Assembly (NCBI GenBank): GCA_046729895.1
Contig: JBKPHP010000156.1
Span: forward strand, 1-7,670
From: DASXBA01 sp046729895
Lineage (GTDB): Bacteria; Actinomycetota; Thermoleophilia; Solirubrobacterales; Thermoleophilaceae
Direction: 5' to 3'
DNA: 7,670 bases
Under the pieces are notes generated by a model, which saw only the letters and a list, made by a program, of their open reading frames with translations, was not told the DNA's origin and searched no databases. The position numbers were made by a program, and so were the translations under genes. Shown here piece by piece: positions 1 to 5,740 of the stretch; the first letter of the stretch is position 1; each line of letters begins with the position of its first letter.

Positions 1-152
1 CGAGGCCGCACGCGCGGCCATTCGAGATGGGGGGTCGCGAAATGCGGGGCTGGCTCCGTGTCGATCCGGAAGGCCTGCGAACCCGGCGCCAGCTCGCGCC
101 GTGGGTCGCGCGCGGTCTCGCGTACGCGCGCTCGCTTCCCGCGAAGTCCTAG
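1..152 (+). CDS. TfoX/Sxy N-terminal-domain family protein, C-terminal fragment (5' end outside window)
   Basis: An open frame enters from the left edge (first full codon at 3) and ends at TAG 150-152, giving 49 residues. They read like the C-terminus of short TfoX_N proteins: a PFEMGGREMRGWLRVD strand region, then the closing helix with RTRRQLAPWVARGLAYARSLP. From memory, this 'PFEM.GREM.GWLRVD ... RTRRQL..WV..G..YARSLP' pattern is typical of small actinobacterial members of about 110 residues that consist of the single domain. TfoX/Sxy is known as a competence regulator in Gammaproteobacteria, but the short actinobacterial proteins have no established role, so competence should not be assumed. 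The fragment converges on the MMPL gene, leaving 95 bp (153-247) that hold only short GC-rich dyads and no clear terminator. The family call rests on the C-terminal third only. Confidence 0.72.
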   Translation, partial: RPHARPFEMGGREMRGWLRVDPEGLRTRRQLAPWVARGLAYARSLPAKS

Positions 153-247
153 GACCGGCCCGCAGGGCGGCAGCCCGCGCGAACATCGGCGGCTATCGCC
201 CTTCGCGCACGGGGAGCAAGGCGTTGCCCAGCGGCCGGGTGTTCCGG

Positions 248-2401
248 CTAGGGCCGCCCCTCCGCGGTACCGAGGGCGACGCGCTCGACGTCCAGTCGCG
301 GCAGGATCCGCTCCAGCCAATTCGGAATCCACCAGTTGCGGCTGCCGAGCAGCTGCATCACGGCGGGAACGAGCACCATCCGCACGACGGTCGCGTCGAG
401 GAAGATCGCCGTGGCGAGGCCGATCCCGAACAGCTTCAGGAAGACGTCAGGTGCCGCCAGGAAGGCGAGGAAGACCACGACCATGATCGCCGCCGCGGCC
501 GTTATGACCCGTGCGGTCTTGGCCAGGCCGTCGGCCACGGCACGTGAAGTGTCTCCATGCTTCAGGTACTCCTCGCGGATCCGCGAGACCAGGAAGACCT
601 CGTAGTCCATCGAGAGGCCGAAGAGGATCGCGAACATCATCACCGGCATGAACGGCGCCACCGGCACCTCGTGGTCGATTCCGATCAGCTCGCTGACCGT
701 CCCGCCCTTCGCCACCAGCGTCATCACGCCGTAGGCGGCGCCGACCGACAGGAGGTTCATCACCCCCGCCTTGAGCGAGATCAGCGGTGAGTGGAACGCG
801 ACGAGCAGGAGCAGGAACGAGAGCCCGACCACTCCGATTATGAACACGGGCATGCGGTCCTTCATGTACTCGCTCTGGTCCTCGAGGGCAGCCGTGACGC
901 CTCCGACCTCGGCGGTGATGCCGGCGCGACCGAGCGTGTCGGGAACGGTGTCATCACGCAGCCGATTGACCAGATCCTCCGTCTTCTGGTCCTGCGGGGA
1001 GCTCTTCGGGATCACGGTGATCAGCGCGGCGTTGCCCTCCTTGTTGATCACAGGCCTCGGCACGAAGGCGACCTCACGATCGCTGCGAACTCGCCGGGCG
1101 AACGAGTCGACCGTGCCCTTCGCCGCACGGCCGGGCAGCTCGGCGGCGATCACGAGCGGCCCGTTGGTGCCCGGCCCGAAGCCCTCCGTGTTCAGGTCGT
1201 AGGCCTGGCGGGTCATGGTGTCCGGCGGGTCGTTGCCGGCGTCGGGGAACCCGAGTCGCATGCCGAGCGCGGGAGCGGCGAGAGCAAGCAGCAGCGCAGT
1301 CGCGACAATCGCGGCTGCCCAGGGCCGTCGCTGGACCGCGTGGCTCCAGCGCGCCGCCGGCGACTGGCCGTTGGTTTCGGCCCGCAGGAGGCGGCGACCC
1401 AGGAACGGGAGCCGCAGCCGGTCGACCTTCGGACCGAGGTAGGCGAGCAGCGCCGGAAGCAGCGTGACCGACGCCAGCATCACGATCAGGACGGCGAGGG
1501 AGGTCGCGATGGCGACGCCGTACATATAGGTGAGACCCGTGAGGCAGAGGCCGAGGATGGCGATCACGACCGTGGCGCCGGCGATGATCGCGCTGCGGCC
1601 GGCGGTTGTGACGGACTCGACGATCGAGTCGTGGCGACTCTTGCCCTGCTTCAGCGCCGAGCGGAAGCGGGTCAGAACCAGCAGCGAATAGTCGATGCCG
1701 ACCCCGATACCGACCAGGCCCGACACGGCCGTCGTCCAGTCCGGCACGTCAACGACGTTGGCGAGCAGAAGGATCAGGCCTCCCGACGAGATCCCGAGGC
1801 CAACCAAGGCGATCGCGAGCGGCAGGCCGGCGGCGACCACCGAGCCGAAGGCGATCAGCAGCACGATCGCCGCGCCGAGGAACCCGAGTCCCTCCGGACT
1901 CGACTGGCTCTGCGCCGCATAGATCGGATCTCCGCCGAGCTTGAGCTCTAGACCGTTGCCGTCGTTCCTCTCAGCGGCGTCGATCAGCTCCTTGCCCTGG
2001 TCCTTGGTGAAGTCCCAGCCGGGCACGGTCATCGGGAGCGTGGTCGATCCGATCTTGCCGTCCTCCGACACCCGGATCGGGGTGTGCGGGTCGATGTGAT
2101 CGACCTTCTCGGCCTGGGCGAAGAAGGCGTTCAGCTGCCGACGGGCGCCGGGGCTCCTGGCGCCGCCCTCGTCCTTCCAGACGACGTAGATCTCTTGGCC
2201 CGAGTAGCCGTCGAAGCGCTGCTTCGTGAGGTCGCTGGCCGCCTTCGACTCCGAACTCGGCGTGTCGTAGTCGGCGTTGTAGTCCCCCGCCAGTGAGGTG
2301 CCCACCCCGATGATCACGACCGCTGCCGCGACCCAAGCCAGGACCACGCGGCCGCGGCGGCGGCAGGCGAGGTCGGCGAGACGGGCTAGCAGCTGGGTCA
2401 T
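248..2401 (-). CDS. MMPL family (RND superfamily) membrane transporter
   Basis: A complete 717-residue integral membrane exporter, a usual length for the shorter actinobacterial MMPL proteins. The layout is the duplicated RND fold. TM1 is at about 18-38, an extracytoplasmic domain at 40-170, and TM2-6 at 173-320. After a cytoplasmic linker, TM7 is at 361-381, a second outer domain at 385-512, and TM8-12 at 516-682. The paired proton-relay motifs are visible in TM4 (GIGVGIDYSLL, D237-Y238) and TM10 (FGLSMDYEVFL, D599-Y600), as in MmpL3-type pumps, so proton-driven export is expected. Relatives move lipids, hydrophobic metabolites or drugs; the substrate here cannot be read from sequence. ATG at 2401 is preceded by an AGAAGGGG ribosome site 10 nt upstream. 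The gene is divergent from the ABC transporter across a 228-bp shared control region, which suggests linked regulation. No frameshift or missing key residue is seen. Confidence 0.93.
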   Translation of the reverse strand: MTQLLARLADLACRRRGRVVLAWVAAAVVIIGVGTSLAGDYNADYDTPSSESKAASDLTKQRFDGYSGQEIYVVWKDEGGARSPGARRQLNAFFAQAEKVDHIDPHTPIRVSEDGKIGSTTLPMTVPGWDFTKDQGKELIDAAERNDGNGLELKLGGDPIYAAQSQSSPEGLGFLGAAIVLLIAFGSVVAAGLPLAIALVGLGISSGGLILLLANVVDVPDWTTAVSGLVGIGVGIDYSLLVLTRFRSALKQGKSRHDSIVESVTTAGRSAIIAGATVVIAILGLCLTGLTYMYGVAIATSLAVLIVMLASVTLLPALLAYLGPKVDRLRLPFLGRRLLRAETNGQSPAARWSHAVQRRPWAAAIVATALLLALAAPALGMRLGFPDAGNDPPDTMTRQAYDLNTEGFGPGTNGPLVIAAELPGRAAKGTVDSFARRVRSDREVAFVPRPVINKEGNAALITVIPKSSPQDQKTEDLVNRLRDDTVPDTLGRAGITAEVGGVTAALEDQSEYMKDRMPVFIIGVVGLSFLLLLVAFHSPLISLKAGVMNLLSVGAAYGVMTLVAKGGTVSELIGIDHEVPVAPFMPVMMFAILFGLSMDYEVFLVSRIREEYLKHGDTSRAVADGLAKTARVITAAAAIMVVVFLAFLAAPDVFLKLFGIGLATAIFLDATVVRMVLVPAVMQLLGSRNWWIPNWLERILPRLDVERVALGTAEGRP

Positions 2402-2411
2402 CTATTGGGCA

Positions 2412-2419
2412 CCCCTTCT
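2412..2419 (-). promoter_or_regulatory. Ribosome binding site of the MMPL gene
   Basis: Read on the minus strand this is AGAAGGGG, ending 10 nt before the ATG at 2401. The spacing is slightly long but acceptable, and it supports the ATG chosen as the start of the exporter. Confidence 0.5.
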
Positions 2420-2481
2420 GTCGTCATCCGGGCTTGTTCCTTAAAGACCGCCAACGGCAGCCAAACTCATCGCCGCACACT

Positions 2482-2507
2482 TTGGCCCAGCTCGCTTGCC
2501 GGGCCAA
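2482..2507. repeat. Inverted repeat, operator-like (TTGGCCC / GGGCCAA)
   Basis: Perfect 7-bp arms TTGGCCC (2482-2488) and GGGCCAA (2501-2507) are separated by 12 nt. A second dyad overlaps it with the same spacer length: CCGGG (2499-2503) and CCCGG (2516-2520). The arrangement resembles a binding site for a dimeric regulator controlling either divergent gene. It could also arise by chance in GC-rich DNA. Confidence 0.35.
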
Positions 2508-2532
2508 TAGGGTTTCCCGGTCAATCGAGGTG

Positions 2533-2542
2533 CGGCTAGCCG
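2533..2542. repeat. Perfect 10-bp palindrome CGGCTAGCCG
   Basis: A gapless self-complementary decamer in the divergent control region, about 90 bp before the ABC start codon. It might be part of an operator cluster with the neighbouring dyads. A single 10-bp palindrome is weak evidence alone. Confidence 0.25.
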
Positions 2543-2560
2543 AACCGCGAGCGGGCGTCT

Positions 2561-2578
2561 CATGCAACGGTTGCCATG
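2561..2578. repeat. Interrupted palindrome around GCAAC-G-GTTGC
   Basis: GCAAC (2564-2568) and GTTGC (2570-2574) form a perfect dyad around one central base. CATG at 2561-2564 and CATG at 2575-2578 extend the symmetry with a one-base offset, giving an 18-bp site. It ends about 50 bp before the ABC start and covers an upstream in-frame ATG (2576), which argues that this ATG is regulatory DNA and not the start. The size and symmetry fit a TetR- or MarR-type dimer site, by analogy only. Confidence 0.35.
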
Positions 2579-2615
2579 GCCCAGCGGAGCGACGAGAATG
2601 GCCCCGGAGCGCTAG

Positions 2616-2622
2616 GGAAGGA
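2616..2622 (+). promoter_or_regulatory. Ribosome binding site that decides the ABC transporter start
   Basis: GGAAGGA lies 7 nt before ATG 2630, which is ideal spacing. The alternative in-frame ATG at 2576 has no purine-rich site upstream, so translation most likely begins at 2630. Confidence 0.7.
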
Positions 2623-2629
2623 CTCGACA

Positions 2630-4351
2630 ATGAAGGCCGAACCGGCAGTGAGGACCGCCGACGGCGTAGGCCGAGACACTCGCGGCGTCGAGATTGCGGC
2701 GCGTGACCTCTGGCAGACGGTCAAGGGTGGCAGGAACGTGCTGCACGGCGTCTCCTTCACCGCCCACGCGCGCGAGCTCGTGGCGGTGGTCGGCGGGAGC
2801 GGCGCGGGGAAGACCACGTTGCTCGAGGCGGTGGCGGGAGTCCGGCCGGCTGACCGCGGTGAGGTGCGATTCGACGGAGTGGATCTCTACGGGAACCTTG
2901 ACGCCTTCCGGAGGCTGCTCGGGTACGTCCCGCAGGACGACATCATCCACGCGGACCTGCCCCTTGAGCGTACGCTGCGGTACGCGGCCGCCCTGCGCCT
3001 GCCGGAGTCGCAATCGACTGCCGACGTCGACGCCGCAGTCGACGGAGCGCTCGGCGAGCTGGACCTGTCAGCGCGCGCGGGGGTGCGGGTAGGGGCCCTG
3101 TCGGGCGGGCAGCGCAAGCGCGCCAGCATCGCCGTCGAGCTGCTGACCAGCCCCTACGTCTTCTTCCTCGACGAGCCGACGTCGGGCCTCGATCCGGCGA
3201 GCTCCGGCGAGCTGCTGCGGCTGCTGCGCGGTCTCGCCGACGCGGGCTCGACGGTGCTCTTCACGACGCATTCGGTGCAGGACCTATCGGGCTGTGACCG
3301 CGTCGTCTTCCTGGCCCGCGACGGCCACCTCGCGTTCTTCGGGACCGTCGCCGAGGCGCTCGACTATTTCACGGTCCAGCGCGTCGAGAAAATCTACGAG
3401 CGGCTGGCGTGGGAGGCAACCCCCGAGCAGTGGGCGGAGCGGTTCGAGGACCATCGCGGCAACGGCGCCGCCTCCCCGACCGAGATCGAGCCGGGAGAGC
3501 CGCAGGGCCGCGACGGCATCGGGTTCGGGCGCGAATGGGCGCTGCTGACGCGACGGACGTTCGAGACGCTCGTGCGCAACCGCCTGACGATGGCGATCCT
3601 GATTGGCTCGCCGGCACTGGTCGTGGCCATGTTCGCCGTCCTGTTCCGCCCGGGCGCGTTCGACTTCGCGAGCCCCAACCCGAGCGCGGTCGCCATGATC
3701 CTGTTCTGGGTGACGTTCGGCGCGTTCTTCTTCGGGCTCACCTACGGCCTGCTCCAGATCGTCACCGAGCAGGCGATCCTGCGCCGCGAGCAGCTGGTCG
3801 GCCAGCGCCTCAGCGCGTACCTGTTGTCGAAGCTGGCCGTGCTGCTGCCGTTCCTGCTCCTGGTAGTGGTTCTGATGCTCGCCGTTCTGCGCGCGCTCGA
3901 CCGGCTGCCCGCCGGGAGCACCACGACCTACCTCACGATGGGCGTCACGCTCGCGCTCCTCTCGGCGGCCGCGCTGACGCTCGGCCTGCTGACGTCCGCC
4001 GCCGTCAGCAATCCGGCGCAAGCAACGCTGGCTCTGCCGATGCTCTGCTTCCCGGCCGTGCTGTTCTCGGGGGCGATCCTGCCGGTGCACCAGATGGCGG
4101 GAGCCGGGGCGGCGCTCAGCACGATCATCCCCGACCGCTGGGCTTTCGAGGCGCTCGGCCACGACCTCGGCGTCCGCCACATCCTCGCCGACGGCGGCTC
4201 GCCGCTCGGCCCGCCGCTGATCGCGGCATACGGCGACGCCGGGACGCAGGCGACCGGCGTCTATTGGCTCTATCTGGCGGCGTTCACGGTCGTCTTCTTC
4301 TTCGGCGCATGGCTCATTCTGCGGCGCAAGACCCGCCGCCCCGCGCGCTGA
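2630..4351 (+). CDS. ABC half transporter, ATPase fused to ABC2-type membrane domain (ABCG-like order)
   Basis: A 573-residue protein with the ATPase first and the membrane domain second, the order of ABCG/White-type half transporters; it should work as a dimer in the cytoplasmic membrane. All ATPase motifs are intact: Walker A GGSGAGKTT (55-63), Q-loop Q102, signature LSGGQRKR (157-164), Walker B FFLDEP with D181 and E182, SGLD D-loop (185-188) and switch H214. A polar linker (about 265-300) leads to six membrane segments near 322-340, 352-372, 400-420, 433-455, 462-485 and 545-565. Family members mostly export lipids or drugs; mycobacterial Rv1747 has this core behind FHA domains, which are absent here. 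The substrate is unknown. ATG 2630 is preferred over the ATG 54 nt upstream because GGAAGGA stands 7 nt before it. It is divergent from the MMPL exporter and followed 83 bp later by the peroxiredoxin gene. Confidence 0.92.
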   Translation: MKAEPAVRTADGVGRDTRGVEIAARDLWQTVKGGRNVLHGVSFTAHARELVAVVGGSGAGKTTLLEAVAGVRPADRGEVRFDGVDLYGNLDAFRRLLGYVPQDDIIHADLPLERTLRYAAALRLPESQSTADVDAAVDGALGELDLSARAGVRVGALSGGQRKRASIAVELLTSPYVFFLDEPTSGLDPASSGELLRLLRGLADAGSTVLFTTHSVQDLSGCDRVVFLARDGHLAFFGTVAEALDYFTVQRVEKIYERLAWEATPEQWAERFEDHRGNGAASPTEIEPGEPQGRDGIGFGREWALLTRRTFETLVRNRLTMAILIGSPALVVAMFAVLFRPGAFDFASPNPSAVAMILFWVTFGAFFFGLTYGLLQIVTEQAILRREQLVGQRLSAYLLSKLAVLLPFLLLVVVLMLAVLRALDRLPAGSTTTYLTMGVTLALLSAAALTLGLLTSAAVSNPAQATLALPMLCFPAVLFSGAILPVHQMAGAGAALSTIIPDRWAFEALGHDLGVRHILADGGSPLGPPLIAAYGDAGTQATGVYWLYLAAFTVVFFFGAWLILRRKTRRPAR

Positions 4352-4362
4352 AGAGGCGCTTG

Positions 4363-4430
4363 CCCCTTTCGACCGCCCGCAGATCGGCGTAGGCTTGCCG
4401 GTGCTCCTGTCAGCAGTCCACGGAAAGGGG
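4363..4430 (+). promoter_or_regulatory. Gap before the peroxiredoxin gene: ribosome site with complementary upstream segment
   Basis: The ribosome site of the peroxiredoxin gene lies within GGAAAGGGGAG (4422-4432), close to ATG 4435. GAAAGGGG (4423-4430) is perfectly complementary to CCCCTTTC (4363-4370), 52 nt upstream. On a transcript reading through from the ABC gene this 8-bp helix could mask the ribosome site. A weak candidate local promoter lies between the two halves (TTTCGA 4367-4372, 17 nt, TAGGCT 4390-4395); a transcript from it would lack the masking segment. The base pairing is seen directly; any role is inference. No intrinsic terminator with a T tract follows the ABC gene, so read-through is possible. 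Confidence 0.3.
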
Positions 4431-4434
4431 AGCC

Positions 4435-5370
4435 ATGGCCCTCCGAGTTGGCGAGCCCGTTCCCGACCACAGCATGCAGGCGTACATCCGCGGCGAGCGC
4501 GCCCCCAGCGAGTTCTCGCTCGCCAGTCACCGCGGCCGCTGGGTTGTCCTCTTCTTCTACCCGCGCGACTTCACGTTCATCTGCCCGACCGAGCTGGCGT
4601 CCTTCGCGGAACGCCACGACGACTTCCTGCAGGAGCGAGCAGTCGTTCTCGCGGCGAGCACGGACAGCTACTTCAGCCACAAGGCCTGGTTCGAGTCGGA
4701 TCCGCGTCTCGCCGACGTGCGCTATCCGGTAGTCGCCGATACCGCCCACGAGCTGAGCCGTTCTTTCGAGGTGCTGCTCGAGGACGGGGCGACCCACCGC
4801 GCTACCTTCATCGTCGACCCGACCGGCGTCCTCTTGCACATGAGCATCAACGAGCACGACGTCGGCCGCAGCGTTGACGAGGTGCTGCGTATCTTGCGCG
4901 CCTTTCGGACCGGAGCGCTCTGTCCGGCCGACTGGGCACCCGGTAAGGCGACCTTGACGGGCGAAGACGATTGGCTCGCGAAGGTATTTCCCCACCTCAC
5001 CGGCCCAGCGATCGACGCGCTCACCGAGCGGGCCGAGAAGGTGTCGGTGGACGCAGGCGAGACCCTCGTCGCCGAGGGCGACGCGGCCGACCGCTTCTAC
5101 GTCATCGTGCGCGGCGAGGTCGCGGTCAGCCGGAGCAGCCCCGAGGGCGGGGAGATCGACCTCGCGACGCTCGGGCCGGGGCAGTTCTTCGGCGAGATCG
5201 GGATCCTTGCCGAGACGAGGCGGACGGCGACGGTGCGCGCGATCGACGACGTCGAGCTGCTAGCACTGAGTTGGGATGAATTCCAAGCGATACTCGAGCC
5301 GTCGGATAGCACGGACCGCGACTTTTCCGAGATCGTCCAGGAGCGGCTCGGGCACGCGCCGGCGCCGTAA
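4435..5370 (+). CDS. Typical 2-Cys peroxiredoxin (AhpC/Prx1-like) fused to a C-terminal cyclic-nucleotide-binding domain
   Basis: A 311-residue, probably cytoplasmic fusion. Residues 1-170 form an AhpC/Prx1-type peroxiredoxin, which reduces hydrogen peroxide, organic hydroperoxides or peroxynitrite. The active site PRDFTFIC (43-50) gives P43, T47 and peroxidatic C50; R122 in HRATFIVDP is the likely active-site arginine; C163 in ALCPADW matches the resolving cysteine of typical 2-Cys enzymes. The GGLG motif of peroxide-sensitive Prx is not seen. Residues about 181-288 match a CRP/PKA-type cyclic-nucleotide-binding domain, with a phosphate-binding cassette at 251-267: FFGEIGIL, E254 for the ribose and R263 for the phosphate, followed by TAT. 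Both key ligand residues are present, so binding looks possible. The last 23 residues are polar and hold no helix-turn-helix, so it is not a Crp/Fnr regulator. The gene follows GGAAAGGGGAG and is 2 bp from a thioredoxin-like gene. Domain calls are firm; ligand control is inferred. Confidence 0.92.
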   Translation: MALRVGEPVPDHSMQAYIRGERAPSEFSLASHRGRWVVLFFYPRDFTFICPTELASFAERHDDFLQERAVVLAASTDSYFSHKAWFESDPRLADVRYPVVADTAHELSRSFEVLLEDGATHRATFIVDPTGVLLHMSINEHDVGRSVDEVLRILRAFRTGALCPADWAPGKATLTGEDDWLAKVFPHLTGPAIDALTERAEKVSVDAGETLVAEGDAADRFYVIVRGEVAVSRSSPEGGEIDLATLGPGQFFGEIGILAETRRTATVRAIDDVELLALSWDEFQAILEPSDSTDRDFSEIVQERLGHAPAP

Positions 5371-5372
5371 GC

Positions 5373-5714
5373 GTGGCTTCCGTGCTCTACGTCAACGACG
5401 ACACGGTCGGCCACGTCGTTGGAGCTCCGCACGGCGCGCTAGTGCTCGCAAAGGATGACTGCGACAACTGCGCCGCCTACGAGGCGGAGATACGCCGCCT
5501 GCACGAGCAGGGTCTGCTCGGCGATCTCGTCGTCGGCAAGCTCGTGCTCACGCAACCGGGCTGTCGGCGCTTCAAGCGCGCGAATCCCTGGCTCAGCGAG
5601 ATCGATTTCCTTCCCTACACGGTCCTCTACACGAGCGGCGAGAAAGTCGACGAGTTCGCGGCCTCGAAGGGCACCTATCTGCTCGAGCGCGCCGCGGACG
5701 TCGGGTTGACGTAG
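5373..5714 (+). CDS. Small thioredoxin-fold protein with CxxC, probable redox partner of the peroxiredoxin
   Basis: A 113-residue protein starting at GTG 5373, only 2 bp after the peroxiredoxin stop. It has no clear ribosome site of its own, so translational coupling is likely; an in-frame GTG at 5382 is an alternative. It shows the thioredoxin pattern: a strand (ALVLAKDD), then C30-D-N-C33 at the start of a helix, a central strand near 53-60, the expected cis-proline P81 in FLPYTVLY, and a last strand and helix (GEKVDEFAASKGTYLLERA). The active site differs from the classical WCGPC: the tryptophan is replaced by D and the inner pair is D-N. A third cysteine, C64, sits in QPGCRRFKR. There is no signal peptide, so it should be cytoplasmic. 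The tandem arrangement suggests it reduces the peroxiredoxin disulfide (C50-C163). It could instead be a divergent thioredoxin with another client. Confidence 0.75.
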   Translation: MASVLYVNDDTVGHVVGAPHGALVLAKDDCDNCAAYEAEIRRLHEQGLLGDLVVGKLVLTQPGCRRFKRANPWLSEIDFLPYTVLYTSGEKVDEFAASKGTYLLERAADVGLT

Positions 5715-5740
5715 CGCGGGTCGCCGGGCTCAGCCCGCGC
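5714..5740. terminator. GC-rich hairpin at the convergent gene ends
   Basis: GCGCGGG (5714-5720) pairs perfectly with CCCGCGC (5734-5740) around a 13-nt loop. A competing smaller hairpin, CGGGC (5725-5729) with GCCCG (5733-5737), sits partly inside it. The structure spans the 15-bp gap between the thioredoxin-like stop and the Lhr stop and reaches into the last Lhr codons. No T tract follows on either strand, so it may be a weak two-way terminator or simply high GC. Confidence 0.3.

Larger units (their letters stand above)
2402..2629. promoter_or_regulatory. Divergent promoter/operator region between the two exporter genes
   Basis: This 228-bp non-coding stretch must carry the start signals of both the MMPL gene (leftward) and the ABC transporter gene (rightward). 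No strong consensus promoter is visible. On the minus strand a weak pair is TTGGCT followed 15 nt later by TAAGGA. On the plus strand TAGGGT (2508-2513) fits the loose TANNNT -10 pattern but has no convincing -35. The region is richer in inverted repeats than the other gaps in the window; these are listed separately. A related 9-mer occurs in opposite orientation at its two sides: GCCCAATAG on the minus strand at 2402-2410 and GGCCAATAG on the plus strand at 2502-2510. No regulator gene lies in the window. Confidence 0.6.

Noticed and set aside
153..247. Terminator hairpin between the TfoX fragment and the MMPL stop
   Set aside because: Only short stems are found (for example GCCGG 234-238 with CCGGC 244-248, and GGGC 165-168 with GCCC 173-176) and there is no T tract. 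This is too weak to call.
58..547. Plus-strand open frames of about 140-150 codons at the left end
   Set aside because: They run from the TfoX fragment in a different frame into the antisense of the MMPL 3' end, and their products are basic low-complexity sequence.
791..1951. Long plus-strand open frame of 386 codons opposite the MMPL gene
   Set aside because: It lies antisense to a complete exporter with intact motifs. Its translation is low-complexity, rich in R, D, E, G and Q with no recognisable fold, as expected of an antisense shadow in GC-rich DNA.
2576..2629. Upstream ATG as the start of the ABC transporter
   Set aside because: It has no ribosome site before it and sits inside an interrupted palindrome, whereas ATG 2630 has GGAAGGA at 7 nt. 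The 18 extra residues match no known part of the family.
3284..4392. Long open frames on both strands within and past the ABC transporter (minus 3284-4180, plus 3409-4392)
   Set aside because: Both overlap the membrane domain of a protein with every ABC motif in the right place. Their translations are arginine- and glutamate-rich or arginine- and proline-rich, without domains.
4270..4995. Minus-strand open frame of 241 codons across the ABC-peroxiredoxin junction
   Set aside because: It is antisense to two well-supported genes and to the gap between them, with no recognisable domain.
4975..5370. Crp/Fnr-type transcription factor
   Set aside because: The CNB domain suggests it, but only 23 polar residues follow and no helix-turn-helix is present. 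The N-terminal part is a full peroxiredoxin in the same frame.
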